The notes beneath the pieces are model-generated. The model saw only the letters and a list, made by a program, of their open reading frames with translations. It searched no databases and had not been told where the DNA came from. A program made the position numbers and the translations under genes. Positions 34,691-46,950 of a DNA stretch of 64,000 bases are shown here, piece after piece; the first letter of the stretch is position 1; every line of letters begins with the position of its first letter. The DNA is taken from contig NC_059406.1 of assembly GCF_905220565.1 (NCBI RefSeq), positions 1,374,001 to 1,438,000 of the forward strand, written 5' to 3'. The DNA comes from Melitaea cinxia. Taxonomy: Eukaryota > Arthropoda > Insecta > Lepidoptera > Nymphalidae.

Positions 34691-35240
34691 GTTTTATAAA
34701 AGGTCTACGCCCTTCAGGACATTTGTAGGCTCTGACTTTGAAGAGAACAGTCGACTATACAGTAGAAAATAATGACCATAAATCGGTCTACGCAGCATTT
34801 GATTTGCATCGCGAACGAGCCCAATCGATCTCGCACGCTTACCGATACCTATTGATTACAAAATCGACATTTGCCTAACAGGGCACGTATAAACGATTTG
34901 CAAGAGACACTTAATTCGCCCCATCCCGTTGTTATAGAGGACGGAATGACAAATGGAAAAAGGAAAGGCACCGTTCATACAATTTAATGTGCAATTTGTA
35001 TGAATACCGCCGTTGAAATGAGCCTATATAGTGACAAGTTAAAGACACAGTCCGCTCGCGTATGCCAAAACCAATTTTAACAAAACGCCCGTCGAATTAT
35101 GCCGAATCGATTTTGAATCTTATTGCAAATGCAAAAGATATTCAAAACCCGAAATGTGTATTTTCGTGTGCACTGGTGTGTTTGTAAAAGTTAAGGTGGC
35201 GCCACTGTCCAGTATGACATTGCGTGACAAGTACAGGCAT
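34691..35240. promoter_or_regulatory. Unique block with octamer-like sites, candidate enhancer
   Basis: The block lacks repeat landmarks and is less AT-rich than its surroundings. It contains ATTTGCAT (34802-34809), a POU-type octamer, and 'attgcaaatgcaaaag' near 35122. This is only suggestive, since short motifs occur by chance. Confidence 0.2.
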
Positions 35241-35524
35241 TCCATAGTCTTTCGATATGTTGAACAAAAGTAATGCTTGTTGCACATGTCTTAAAGCACA
35301 CATGTACGATTCAGGATCAAGTTACATTTGTTTTTTTCCGGATGTATGTACGAAATTTATTATCTTATTAATGTGGCCTAATTATTGATGTCAATTATTT
35401 CATCACTTATAAATCGCTCATCTAACTTTATTTGTAAATAAAATATATGTAAAACCTTCAATGTTTTAATAAAATGTGATTTGATCAACACTAAATCTAT
35501 CCAAATGTTGTTATCATATACACC

Positions 35525-35664
35525 TGATAGCGATCGTTACTCATAGTAGGGAATATATCCGCCAACCCGCATTGGAGCAGCGTGGTGGATTAAGCTCTGA
35601 TCCTTCTCCTGCATGGGGAAAGAGGCCAATGCCCAGTAGTGGGATATTACAGGCTGAAGCGTAA
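35525..35664 (+). repeat. SINE (family S2), 3' part with RTE-like tail
   Basis: 'tactcatagtagggaatata' to 'gcccagtagtgggatatta' and 'caggctgaag'. The final 40 bases resemble the RTE C-terminal codons. Confidence 0.75.
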
Positions 35665-37182
35665 ATCCATCCAACTATATGTGTTACTACATATATGTGT
35701 ATTACTTACCTTTTTGTATAAAGATAAACCGACAAAAAGAATGAGTAAAAATCAGAAATTTATATAATTGTAAAAATCACTTCTTTTAAGTGCCAGTGTT
35801 GCTTTTATGAAACGGCTAGAGTCTAAAATTCGATTACATCCTTAAAGTATATTAAATAAAGTATAAAAAATTCAAATATCGAACAATTAATCAGTTATGC
35901 AAGCGCCATTGTAAAAGTGAAGCACGGTGGCCCGCCAGTAGCACACACGCGACTACAGGCGACGCCCGTCTAGACGCACGACGCCAATTTATATTATATT
36001 TATGCCAAACGCACAACGAATTCCTTACTAACGAATATGTTATTCGATTTTTATATTTATAACTCGAGTGATCTGAATATCGATTATTGCATTAAACTTT
36101 GCAAATACATTGTTTAATATACATAATATATATATAAGAAAGTCGGTAATCAGCAGTATAAAATATACTAAAAACTTTTAGAGAGAAAATGTAATGTGAA
36201 ATAAATACAATATTTTTATGAAAGAAAAAAATGCTAGCCAGCGGACCCTTTTCAGATTTAAACTCAAATAACTTTTTAGGAAAATACTAATTTTTGCTAA
36301 TAACAATCAACTGACAATCTATAAAATGAGTACTCCAATAGCAATGTAAAATTTCGTTTGTGATAATTAAAAGAATTTTTTTTTACAGATCAATGCGAGC
36401 TGAAATGAGGAAGAGGATATTCTGTAAGTTCAATAATATGCTACAAATTAAAATACCATTTCGTATAAAGAAAGCTTTAGATTGACCCTTCAAATTGGCT
36501 ACGACTAGCTCACAGTCATAGAATATTATCAATGGACTAATGTTTGGAAGTTCCTTGAACTGCAGCACGAGTTATTAAAATCGTTTATCAAATTTCGATA
36601 ATATTATCAATAAACAATGTTTCAAAATATTTCCAAGTCTTTGATGTAGTAGCAATTATTTGTCGCATATTGTACGTTAATACGTCACAAAGCTTCGAAA
36701 TATAAATAAAAATCACATTATTTTAACTAATCATAACAAATGATTTTCTTTGATCATTCACACAAAGTCTCAACACTTATTGTCTTTGAAATAAACTCTA
36801 TTTTTGCCTGTCAGTGTTCCTTTTAAAAGCAGTAAATTGATAGGCCTAGCTAATGAGATTGCCTCAGTTAGCAAATTGACGATAAATTATACATTTTGTC
36901 AAAAATAACACAGTTTCGAGTGTGATGATCAAATTTATGCCCATAATTAAATTATATATGTGTATGTTACGAGGTCAATTCTGTATGTTGATTATATATT
37001 TAAAATAATAATTCACAGTGTTCTACTTACGTTGTTGTGATTTGAACAATAGTTTTGAGAGTATTTATTTTTCGGTTGTTTATATAAACGCAAAAAGTTT
37101 TTAATCGTGATGGATTTTCATGGAATTTCGCAACATGAAAATTTTATATACCTGAAAAATTAGTCTATGAAACATCATACTG
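35665..37182. other. AT-rich stretch without gene
   Basis: A small GC-rich patch lies at 35920-35990 ('gtggcccgccagtagc'). No gene or repeat is recognised. Confidence 0.5.
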
Positions 37183-37185
37183 TAA

Positions 37186-37581
37186 GGTCCCGGACCCATG
37201 TCCACGGCACGGCGCCGTCGCCATAAAACGGCATTACAATCGGTGTACAAAACAAAATAACAAGAACCGTGTGCTGTGAATACTTAACACAATAATTTTC
37301 AGCCCTTTACATAGGTACCTAAATTCAAATTCCATCAAGTCGGTGTCACAGAATTTAAACAATATTAAAAAATACGCTACAAATCCATACAAAAAATAAA
37401 ATTAGAGTCTCTGTTTGTAATATTAAAATTAACTCTCACTCACTGAAATATCAACTGTCAAGTAGCGCACGGCCGTCTACGGCGCCGTGCTACGGCACGA
37501 CGCCGTCGGCATAACAAGCCACGGCGCCGTGCCGTTTTACGGCGACGCCGGGCGCCGTGCCGTGGACATGGGGCCGGGCCC
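37186..37581. mobile_element. MITE with 3-bp TAA target duplication (PIF/Harbinger-like)
   Basis: The ends are inverted repeats of about 45 bp: the left begins GGTCCCGGACCCATGTCCAC, and the right, on the minus strand, begins GGGCCCGGCCCCATGTCCAC. TAA flanks both sides (37183-37185, 37582-37584). Three-base TAA/TTA duplications are the PIF/Harbinger signature. The ends contain several nested 'ggcacggcgccgtgcc'-type palindromes. There is no transposase. Confidence 0.85.
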
Positions 37582-37760
37582 TAACCCATAATCCAACCTA
37601 ACCCATCCCAGACTCTAATGTCAACCCTAAGCATAAAATTAAATAATTATGTGTTAAGTATTTATTACTGTTCTGAATTAAAAAAAAACTTAGAGGGGAG
37701 GTTAATTTCTTAAATATGACTTTTAGATGCTATTATTATAAAATATTCAAAACGAACGAA

Positions 37761-37960
37761 CTAATATTATAAAGCTGAAAAGTCTGTTTTCTTTATTTGT
37801 TTAAACGTGTTAATATCAAGTACCACTGACTGGTCCTAATTGAAACAATCTTTTTGTGTTGGATAGCTACCCAGCGTTTACCCAGGTAATCTATAGGCTA
37901 TATAATATTTTGATACAGTTTTTTCTCAAATTAATACGTTTGAAACCACGGGAATAGTAA
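37761..37960 (+). mobile_element. Helitron 5' part
   Basis: 'ctaatattataaagctgaaa' is a familiar lepidopteran Helitron 5' start, although the leading TC is not preserved. The internal 'gtgttggatagctaccca' is shared with 13.1 kb. No 3' end was found. Confidence 0.6.
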
Positions 37961-38644
37961 TATAAGCTGAATAATATAATCAAAATATGTCTGTAATCAT
38001 ATCAGCTGGCCTCACTTTTGCAATATTTTTCGTTGTTACTAGGCCCCTGTTGATTGTAGCATCACAAACCTACACTGAAATAATTGTACAAAGTGAACTT
38101 GTAGTGTAGATGAGAAGATTATCACGTTTAACCAAATAGCTCTACAACTTTATAGTACGTATATAGTACGTTTATAGTAGTAGTAGATTTTATGCGTGCA
38201 TACATTCAACGAGTACTTTAACTAATAGCATTTTAGAAGTGCCAAAACAGCTTTTAAGCATATTTTACACACTTGGAACAAGATCAGAGTTTCTACTTTT
38301 AAACATAATATTTGAATGTTCTAAATTTAATACAGTGTATGATTTTAGGCAATGTTATCTTAATGTTTGAGTCGAAATAGTAATGTTGACGTTACACGTG
38401 CATCTTAATTGATCACGAGTTATGAGTTTAAATTAGAGCATGTTGAATGAAAAATTTTATGGTATTTTTTTCTGATTTTAAAGCAATGTATAGTTTGATT
38501 TAAATAATGTAAGATACTCAAAGAAGATCGATTTTGCTTTTAAAATTAGCTGCGCATTCTGCAATAAATCTGGAGAGAGCCGACACCAATACGTAAATTT
38601 CAATATGCAGTATCAATAAACGGAATAATGTTTTTTTTTTAAAT
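37961..38644. other. AT-rich stretch without gene
   Basis: Nothing recognised. Confidence 0.5.
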
Positions 38645-38913
38645 ATAATTAGGTCAGCAAACAAGCGTACAGCTCACCTGATGGTTAGAGACTATCCTAG
38701 CTTATAGACGTCTGTAACACCAGAAGCATCGCAAGCAACCCTATCCCAAATTCTCCCCATAAGCTCTGATCACCTTACTCACCAACAGGAACACAATACT
38801 GCTTGAAAGCAGTATTATTTAGCTCTGATCTTCTGTAAGGCTGAGGTACTACCCCAATCGGGCAGCTCCGTATTTTGAGCAGGAAATTTCCTGCTGTGCC
38901 CTACCTTAGTCTT
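38645..38913 (-). repeat. A-tailed repeat (family P), left arm of inverted pair
   Basis: A T-run at the left (the tail), then 'caaacaagcgtacagctcac' through 'cctgctgtgccctacctta'. Confidence 0.9.
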
Positions 38914-38996
38914 CTGGACCTTGACCCTTGTTACTCAAAAAACTTTTTGCTATCTATATCATGGCCATCAGCTATACTTATTAATAAAAATAACTG

Positions 38997-39274
38997 AGGT
39001 AGGCCACAGCAGGAATTTCCTGCTCAAAATATGGAGCAGCCCGACTGGGGTAGTACCTCGACCTTACAGAAGACCACAGCTAAATAATACTGTTTTCAAG
39101 CAGTATTGTGTTCCTGTTGGTGAGTAAGGTGACCAGAGCTCCTGGGGGGATTGGGGATTAGGTCGGCAACGCGTTTGTGATGCTTCTGGTGTTGCAGGCG
39201 TCTATAAGCTACGGTAATCTCATACCATCAGGTGAGCCGTACGCTTGTTTGCCGAACTAGTGTTATAAAAAAAA
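38997..39274 (+). repeat. A-tailed repeat (family P), right arm of inverted pair
   Basis: It starts 'gaggtaggccacagcaggaa' and ends 'gtttgccgaactagtg' plus an A-run. It lies head to head with the preceding copy, with about 83 bases between. Confidence 0.9.
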
Positions 39275-39290
39275 GAATACATATTACTAA

Positions 39291-39621
39291 CTAGCTGTGC
39301 CCACGACGTCGTCCGCGTGGAATTTAACAAAATATTTATTGTTCAGTTCGCAGAGCTATGAAAAAAAAATCTAATATATAAGTAGCCTAAGTTACTCCTT
39401 ATTACATCAGTTATTTGCCAATGAAAGTCCTGTCAAAATCGGTCAAGCTGTTTCAGAGATTATCTGGAACAAGCAGAGAGACACACAGACCGACAGACAG
39501 ATAAAAATTATAAAAAATGTTATTTTGGTATATGTAAAGTGTATTCATACATATGAATTTAATTTAAAGCGTCTATTTTAATATTACAAACAGACACTCC
39601 AATTTTATTTATTTGTATAGA
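39291..39621 (-). mobile_element. Complete non-autonomous Helitron (family A)
   Basis: The minus strand runs A|TCTATACAAATAAATAAAA to 'acgacgtcgtgggcacagCTAG'|T. It is only about 17 bases away from the A-tailed repeat. Confidence 0.9.
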
Positions 39622-40804
39622 TAAATATTTATTTTATTTCGGGTACTTGTCCTTTTTGTATTTGACCATACTTTTAAGAGCACGTAAAACTATCGACCAT
39701 ATCATAGAGACGGTGTTACGGTAATACCAAGATAATTTTTATGTAATCGTGCACAAACTTAAACCAACGTTGAGCAAGTTCGTAAGAAGCACTACCCACT
39801 TCAGCCTCAGGAATTACTACTTTTTAAATAATCTATAAACTAAACTTTTAAATTTGTTATAGATTAATTTTAATTATATTAACATAACTCTAAATTGTCT
39901 CTCTAAGCTTAGACTAATATTAATAGTTATCACTGTTGTACCTCTAAAAGCTCTGGTATCATACTGTCATATATTGCGATCAATGTTGACGTATACTGTA
40001 TTAAACCAACCTGCATAATTAACATTTTTACTTATTTAAATAAAATCATCAAAGTTTATTATAAATTCAATAAACTACGCCTAATTGAACACACATCTAA
40101 AGTTGCAGAAGCTACTTATAAACAGTGTAATAAAATATAAACTGTATACATAAATATCTAGTCACCCTAACTCCAAAAGCATTCCTAAGGGATTCGTTAA
40201 GTTTACGAGAATTCTGAGGCTTGTCTGAAAACGCATTACTGAAATTCTAACAATTGAGACAAAGTTGAGCTTTAATTTATAAAATATGTTTAAAGCCTCA
40301 ATAGCTATGAAGATAAGGTTTAAAATTAAATGATTATCATTTAGATAAGTGGTTAGATAAAGTTGTCTCGTGGCTATGGAATTGTGTCAAAAGATCACCA
40401 CTGTATGAATGTTGTTTGGTGTATTTCTGTCGCGATGGTGTCGATATAAATGACGAGATGGTGGTATTTTTGTACCAGTTGTTCTTATGTCGACTTTCAA
40501 TTTGGATTCCTTTGTTTGTTTGGTTTTAATTACGGTTTTTCGTAGATATGCTTGCGTAGTAGCAGCTGCGCGTCCATAACTCAATGATATTTATTGTCCC
40601 TGGAGTTTTAAATTATTTTTTTCTCATACCTTAACATATAGATCATAAATTGTTCGGGAATTTTTTGTATTTGTTATAATGTCATTGCTGTATATCAATT
40701 ATCGTGGTCGTTGAGATTTTAATAAAGTTTTTCTTTTACGGCTAGTTTCAATATTCTATCTATATCTGAATTTTCTTCCTCGAGATGGATTTTTTGTTTG
40801 TTAT
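39622..40804. other. Stretch without a supported gene
   Basis: A 65-codon minus-strand frame at 40387-40584 has no recognisable features. No repeats are seen. Confidence 0.45.
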
Positions 40805-41067
40805 ATATAACTAGGTCGGCAAACAAGCGTACGACTCACCTGATGGTAAGCAAATGCCGTAGATTATAGACGCCTGCAACACCAGAAGCATCGCAGGGAC
40901 GTTGCCTACTCTATCCCCCCACCCAAGGAGCTCTGGTTACTCACCAACAGAAACACAATACTGCTTGAAAACAGTATTATTTAGCTGTGATCTTCTGTAA
41001 GGTCGAGGTACTACCCCAGTCGGGCTGCTCTATATTTTGAGCAGGAACCTGCTCTGCCCTACCTCAG
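40805..41067 (-). repeat. A-tailed repeat (family P)
   Basis: 'gtcggcaaacaagcgtacga' to 'gagcaggaacctgctctgcc', reverse orientation, full length with a small deletion. Confidence 0.9.
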
Positions 41068-41195
41068 TTATTAGTTATATAGAATTTTGACTCCCCATAC
41101 AAATTGTGTCATAAATCTATCGCTACAAGACAAAACGAGAGATATAATTATAGATTATTAAAAACGGCCATTAGAGAATAAATTATATTTATTGA

Positions 41196-41514
41196 CGAGC
41201 TGTGCCCACGACTTCGTCCGCGTGGAATGTAACAATCATTATTGTTCAGTTCGTAGAGTTATAAAATAAATAAATTTCTACAATAAAAATAAGCTAAGTT
41301 ACTCCTTGCTATATAAGCTACCTGCCAGTGAAAGTCCCATCAAAATCGGTTCAGCCGTTTCAGAGATTAGCTGGAACAAACAGACGGAGGCAAACAAAAA
41401 TTGTAAAAAATGTTATTTTGGTATATGTCTCCTGTGTACATCGATATGCATTTAGTAAAAAGCGGTTATTTTAATATTACAAACAGACGCTCCAATTTTA
41501 TTTATTTGTATAGA
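41196..41514 (-). mobile_element. Non-autonomous Helitron (family A), 3' end mutated
   Basis: Same ends as 39291-39621, except that the terminal CTAG reads CTCG on the minus strand. Confidence 0.85.
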
Positions 41515-41668
41515 TAGCTAAGACATATACGTCTTAAGACAGTTACTGTTAATTTATAAAACATTTTGAATAAAAATGCAACAATAGTTTTTGAAGATGT
41601 AGAGCAAGTAATGAAGAAAATAAGTGTTTGAGTTGTCTTTAGATGTTTAGTGATCTTGTATGTAAATA

Positions 41669-41673
41669 CTAAT

Positions 41674-41714
<41 letters not shown>
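41669..41714. repeat. (TA)n microsatellite
   Basis: An almost pure TA run of about 45 bases. Confidence 0.95.
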
Positions 41715-41717
<3 letters not shown>

Positions 41718-42147
41718 TAATTATTCAAAAACAAGTCTGTTATAGTTTTATTACAAAAATTAAATTGCCATAGTATACGTACTTGTTTATCAAGCAGAAT
41801 CTTGTTTGTGGTAAAAATTATTTATTCATTCATAACGCTTGGCGCCATGATACTTAATTAACTTATGTGGGGTTTTAATGTACTTGTAGATTAACATTTT
41901 TACTGCAATTAATACAAATTCCTGTTTGCTAGAGCTTTATTGTATGCCATTGAATATATTTATTCCCATATAATGTAGATTACAATATCGTTTGCAATTC
42001 AAAATGAAATTTTAAAATAATAGGAGAAGATTACAAAGTCCAGTTGTAAAACGAAACAACTAGGTTTTAACAGTTTTGTTATGAATTGGTGTAAGTGAGT
42101 ATTTGTAACAAAACATCTATCTTTTAAATCTTTTTTACTAACTATCA

Positions 42148-42452
42148 CATCAGCCTATCGCAGTCCACTGCTGGATATAGGCCTCCACAAGTTCGCGACA
42201 AAAATGGCGTGAACTCATGTGATTTGCCACGCTTTGTCGCACCGAATACGCTGCTGCCCGTCTTTGACCTGTGTATTTCAAAGTCAGCTGTTGGATGGTT
42301 CCCCGGATTGGATCCCCGGCTATCCCCGCCATCGGACTGCTTTTTAATTTCTAAGGTGGTAGTGGAACTGTGTTATCCCGTAGTCGCCTCTTACAACACC
42401 CACGGGAAGAGAGGGGGTGGCTTTATTTTTTACTGCCGTAACCACACAGCCC
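42148..42452 (-). mobile_element. RTE-tail repeat (family R), copy 4
   Basis: The reverse complement starts 'ccaccccctctcttcccgtg' and its end reads, in frame, ELVEAYIQQWTAIG-stop, close to the RTE reverse transcriptase C-terminus. There is no (GAT)n tail beyond 'gat'. Confidence 0.9.
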
Positions 42453-42567
42453 AACTCTTTTACAAACCATGCATGTTGTTATTACTTCTTAAAAGAAATA
42501 CAATGTGGCACCGTTGCTAACTAAATGTGTATACAAATAACTGTAATTTTTTTTAAGTGTAATAAAG

Positions 42568-42571
42568 AATA

Positions 42572-42646
<75 letters not shown>
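42568..42646. repeat. (TA)n microsatellite, long
   Basis: A nearly uninterrupted TA run of about 75 bases. Confidence 0.97.
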
Positions 42647-42647
<1 letters not shown>

Positions 42648-42821
42648 TCTAGACTCTCGAAAACATGTATCTACTATTTTAAACTTAATTCACTGCTAGA
42701 AAAGTGAACCCTATACAAATCAGAAATAGTTTTTGGAAAAAAAACCAATTCGATGTCTATTTTAAACAAGATCTGCCAAGTATTTTTGAGTTATCTCTAA
42801 TTGATATGATATATATGATGT

Positions 42822-43104
42822 CTCGCTGACTCGGCAAACGTTGTCTTGCCGCTAAACGCTATTTAAAAATAGAGGTTGGTGGTAGAAGGGTGAAAATTTA
42901 GGGTTGTATGTATTTTTCAACGCCAAATCACAATAAAATAAATAATTTATTTAAAAATAAAAATAAAAAATTTAGGGGTGGACTACCCTTAAAACATAGG
43001 GGGATGAAAAATAAAAGTTGTTCGATTCTTAGACCTACCCAATATGCACACAAAATTTCATGAGAATCGGTCAAGCCGTTTCGGCGGAGTTTAATTACAA
43101 ACAT
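42822..43104 (-). mobile_element. Non-autonomous Helitron (family B), copy 5, 5' truncated
   Basis: It shares the 'gctaaacgctatttaaaaat' segment with 13984-14298. The CTAG reads CGAG on the minus strand. The 5' end is replaced by a Helentron-like tail. Confidence 0.82.
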
Positions 43105-43197
43105 GCGTATGATGCGTCTTTACTTGACTACTTTCTTTTCTACGTTGTATTATTTGTCGATGTAATTGAAGTCGCTTTTTATTTGCACAATTATTAG
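43105..43197 (+). repeat. Helentron-like element (family X), 3' part
   Basis: 'tctttacttgactact', 'acgttgtattatttgtcgat' and 'gtaattgaagtcgctttt' match family X. The terminal hairpin is reduced. Confidence 0.7.
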
Positions 43198-43220
43198 CAT
43201 ACATCAACTAGCTTTTAATT

Positions 43221-43504
43221 AAGGTAGGGCACAGTAGGAATTCCCTGCTCAAAATATGGAGCAGCCCGACTGGGGAAGTACCTCGACCTTACAGAAGATC
43301 ACAGCTAAATAATACTGTTTTCAAACAGTATTGTATTCCTGTTGGTGAGTAAGGTGACCAGAGCTCCTGGGGGGGGGGATTGGGGATTGGGTCGGCAACG
43401 CGCTTGCGATGCTTCTGGTGTTGCAGGCGTCTATAAGCTACGGTAATCCCTTACCATCAGGTGAGCCGTACGCTTGTTTGCCGACCTAGTGATATAAAAA
43501 AAAA
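43221..43504 (+). repeat. A-tailed repeat (family P), well preserved copy
   Basis: 'ggtagggcacagtaggaatt' to 'gtttgccgacctagtgatat' and an A-run. The internal 'aatactgttttcaaacagta' can form a stem, present in most copies. Confidence 0.92.
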
Positions 43505-43915
43505 GCTACATAGTTGTCGTCAACGGAATACAGACGACCATCAACATTCAAGTCCATATACGACAAATATGAAAAAACCCACGAGTAGGTAATCTAATAG
43601 ACAACGGATTAAAACGGTTTTGAGGTTTATAAATTTAATATTCGGCGTTTTAAGTTACCGCCGTGAGAAAAATTTCATTAAACTCTTTTTCTGTCGATAT
43701 CGGTTGCCTACGAGTGAAATAGTTCATGTACGTGGTTCTGTTATAACACTAACACAGAACTGGACGCACAAAAGAAAAAAAAATTCATTTTCTTAAAATA
43801 TCGAAAAAATGTTCGCCAGATCTTTGTTTTATGAACATTTGACTAAATTATATGTATGTACACCTAAAAATTATATCAGTCAGCTGTTACTAAATGTAAA
43901 AGTAGATTTTTTTTT

Positions 43916-44010
43916 ATACAATAAGGTCGGCAAACAAGCGTACAGTTCACCTGATGGTAAGCGGTCACCATAGCTACAGGTCAGAGACGTAGCATCAAAA
44001 ACATACTATC
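43916..44010 (-). repeat. A-tailed repeat (family P), 3' fragment
   Basis: 'ggtcggcaaacaagcgtaca' and 'gttcacctgatggtaagc', then divergence. Confidence 0.8.
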
Positions 44011-44343
44011 CCCAATTTCTATACTTCAGGTCACACTGGCTCTGATGTCACTGAGACAAATTAGTAAATTGTAAAAATAAAGTAATTTATTTTTTATATA
44101 TATATATAAAGTTATGTCCACAGGCTTATAGTGCCCGTGCTTTTGTTATTCCGATTTTTATTTTTATTAATGATCGTTTACTTGTTGCACTACTGCAGCT
44201 TACATTAAGAGAACTAATTATTCTATCTTAGTATGCAGACGTGAATCAACTGACCAAAATTATGCTAAACCGTAATATTTTTGGATTGTTACAGAATATT
44301 TGTTAGAGTGGATGTTATATTAAAAATACCAGGATACGAGTAC

Positions 44344-44672
44344 TTTGTGTACTGTGTGGCTACGGTACTCAAGAATGTGGCCACCCCCTCTCTTCCCGTG
44401 GGCGTCGTAAGAGGCGACTAAGGGATAACACAGTTCCACTACCACCTTGGAACTTAAAAAGCCGACCGGTGGCGGGATAACCATCCAACTGCTGGTTTTG
44501 AAATACACAGGCCGAAGACGGGCAGCAGCGTCTTCGGTGCGACAAAGCCAGTACTGCGGTCACCAACCCGCCTGCCCAGCGTGGTGACTATGGGCAACAC
44601 ACATGAGTTCACGCTATTTTTGGCGTAAACTTGTGGAGGCCTATGTCCAGCAGTGGACTGTATAGGCTGTAA
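44344..44672 (+). mobile_element. RTE-tail repeat (family R), copy 5, well preserved
   Basis: It runs from 'ggctacggtactcaagaatg' to 'gtccagcagtggactgtata' and 'ggctgtaatgattgag'. It is the best model of the family in this window, although its final codons are damaged. Confidence 0.92.
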
Positions 44673-46559
44673 TGATTGAGTACTTTAAAGGGATTTTGCG
44701 ATAGGCGACACTAACCATCAAAATATATAGATTTTATTGTGTTTGGTAGCTTGAAATCATTCATGTGTAAAGTCTTGTTCACTTTCATCACCAAAACATT
44801 AAATGATTACCTGATATAAAATTGTTATGTATTTAAAATTGCTTTCGTTGATATAACTTTCGTTGATATAACCTTTCAGAAAATTGACATTTGTAATAAA
44901 TAAATATAGTTTTCGTATATATAAAAGTGCACTTTAAAATTTTATCATTTATCTCACCGACTAACAAATTGCTGCAATTTTTTTTGATAATCGATTAAAT
45001 TCGACCGCACGCCCAAAGACGCGTACAAATGCTCCAGGCTACAAAGTGAACTAAGCAACTGCTTCGAATTAACAAACATCGAATCTTAACACACCCATAA
45101 ATTCCACTTAATCGGTACCAATTGAGATATCAGAATTTCGGGCATGAAATACTGCCACGGTAACTTAAACTCTATCACCTAAGCCTTTACTGACCACATT
45201 ACTTATGAAAATTGGTCATTTTCGTCTTCTTCATCTCACGCCGTTGCACCAGCGTCATCATCATTGCAATGTATTTTGGACTCTATACATTTCAGTTAAG
45301 TTTCAATTTTCAAATGAGCTTCTTAGATGAAACTTGGTTTCTGTTCTCTTAAGGCGGTCTCACACGTCGTGATCTCAAAGGTGCACAGCAATCATAAATC
45401 GAGGTCCAATAGTTAGTTCGCGTAGCCGTAAGGCGTGTAAATGAACCCTCGAAGTGCTCATCGTTATATTTTTGAACTTTTGCAATTTCCTCTTTCTCCG
45501 CTTACATTCTTTTGAAGTCGAAATATTGGCTACGTAATTTAAATGATTTATCTCTGCCACTGCGGAAGTGTCAGTGAGCTTTTTTAGTTGGTGTTTAATT
45601 TCAATGTTGTTATGAAAATGTATTTGATATGTAAATGGGACTACGACTAAAGCGTACTGTGAAAAAGTGTGTGAATCAAGTTCTGAGTACCCTCGTGAAC
45701 GACAACCAATGTTTCCTGGCCATTAGAGTACACCACAATACTATGACGAAAAATCAACCAATCTACTGAATAATTCGTAAATGAAGTAGGTTCTTTGCAG
45801 GTCAATAGTCACAGAATTTATTTCGAAATATTTTCCTTAAATATATTCAAGCTTGAAGTGATATTTAGACAAATTGCATTTAAAAATCCGCGACTGTAAA
45901 TTAATTCCATATGTTTTATCAAACTATTATAGATTAATTAAAAGGCATTTTAATTTCAGGAAAAAAATACTTAAAATAAGTGTAAAAGTGAAAATTATTG
46001 GGCTCTAATCGGCCCCCAAATTACGCTAAAATGTACTTCAAAATATCACCCACACTGTATATTGTTTCTGCTGTAACAACTCTGATATCAGAATTAGAGA
46101 CCATTTAAATATTTTTAATTATGTTAAAATATGTGTCAGTTCGTTGACTTTACCAATATCATTCCAATTTGTAAACGTATGTTTTTATCGCTATAATAAA
46201 ATTGTCGTAAAATACGACACTAGACAAATCGTGCTATGTTCCTGTTTAATTTGAAAACCAAATGTACATTCAGCTTTGCCAAGAGTATGAATTATAATTT
46301 TATACAATACACTTTAATATACTTTTAGTTCAGACCATATTACTAGGTTAACTAGAGATTCAGGCATCAGTTTCATAACACACTAAGTTAAATTATCATT
46401 ATTAGTAGATATAATTCTATTTATGCACGTGTCGGTGATAGTATTTGAGTTCGTTAACGCGACTGAAGCGTGGCAGATATTTGTATTCCTAAAAATATTT
46501 TTTCTTATATGGGTGTATGTCTTTGTAGATTTGTTCATCGTGCCTCATAGAGTTGAAAT
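44673..46559. other. Stretch without a supported gene
   Basis: Composition is mixed but no exon, repeat or RNA is recognised. Confidence 0.5.
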
Positions 46560-46950
46560 AAAATGAAATGAAAACATTTATTTCGTCATAAGGTGATATA
46601 CAACTTTTACGAAAGTCAAAATAATGTCAATTACAAAAATAATAATACAAATAAATAAATAAAAAAACTCGACAATAATAAAAGAAATTTAAAGCAGCTA
46701 AAAATCAAACAATAAAATAAAAATGTGTATCTTAACATTGGGTACACTACTAACTTAGGTAATATACCCAGTGTTATGTGCAACCTTAACTTAGTCAACA
46801 ACCGTTGTTGTCATACACACTTCAGTTTCGACTGTACTTCTACATTTAGTAGGTCTTTACAGGTTGATTCATATAATGTCAATAAATCACACATATACGT
46901 ACATACACACACGTAAATCAACAACAACGTAACATAAAAGTAGCGCCTCA
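46560..46950 (-). repeat. Possible LINE 3' UTR
   Basis: 'aacatttatttcgtcataag' and 'gtgatatacaacttttacg' with (AAAT)n nearby resemble a minus-strand LINE 3' region. The 63-codon plus-strand frame is incidental. Confidence 0.35.

Noticed and set aside
35530..35664. Possible coding exon, because of moderate GC
   Set aside because: It matches the SINE copies at 32.3 and 49.0 kb.
37500..37580. CpG island or promoter
   Set aside because: The GC-rich DNA is the inverted end of a MITE.
42525..42707. Tyr/Ile repeat frame
   Set aside because: It is the translation of a (TA)n tract.
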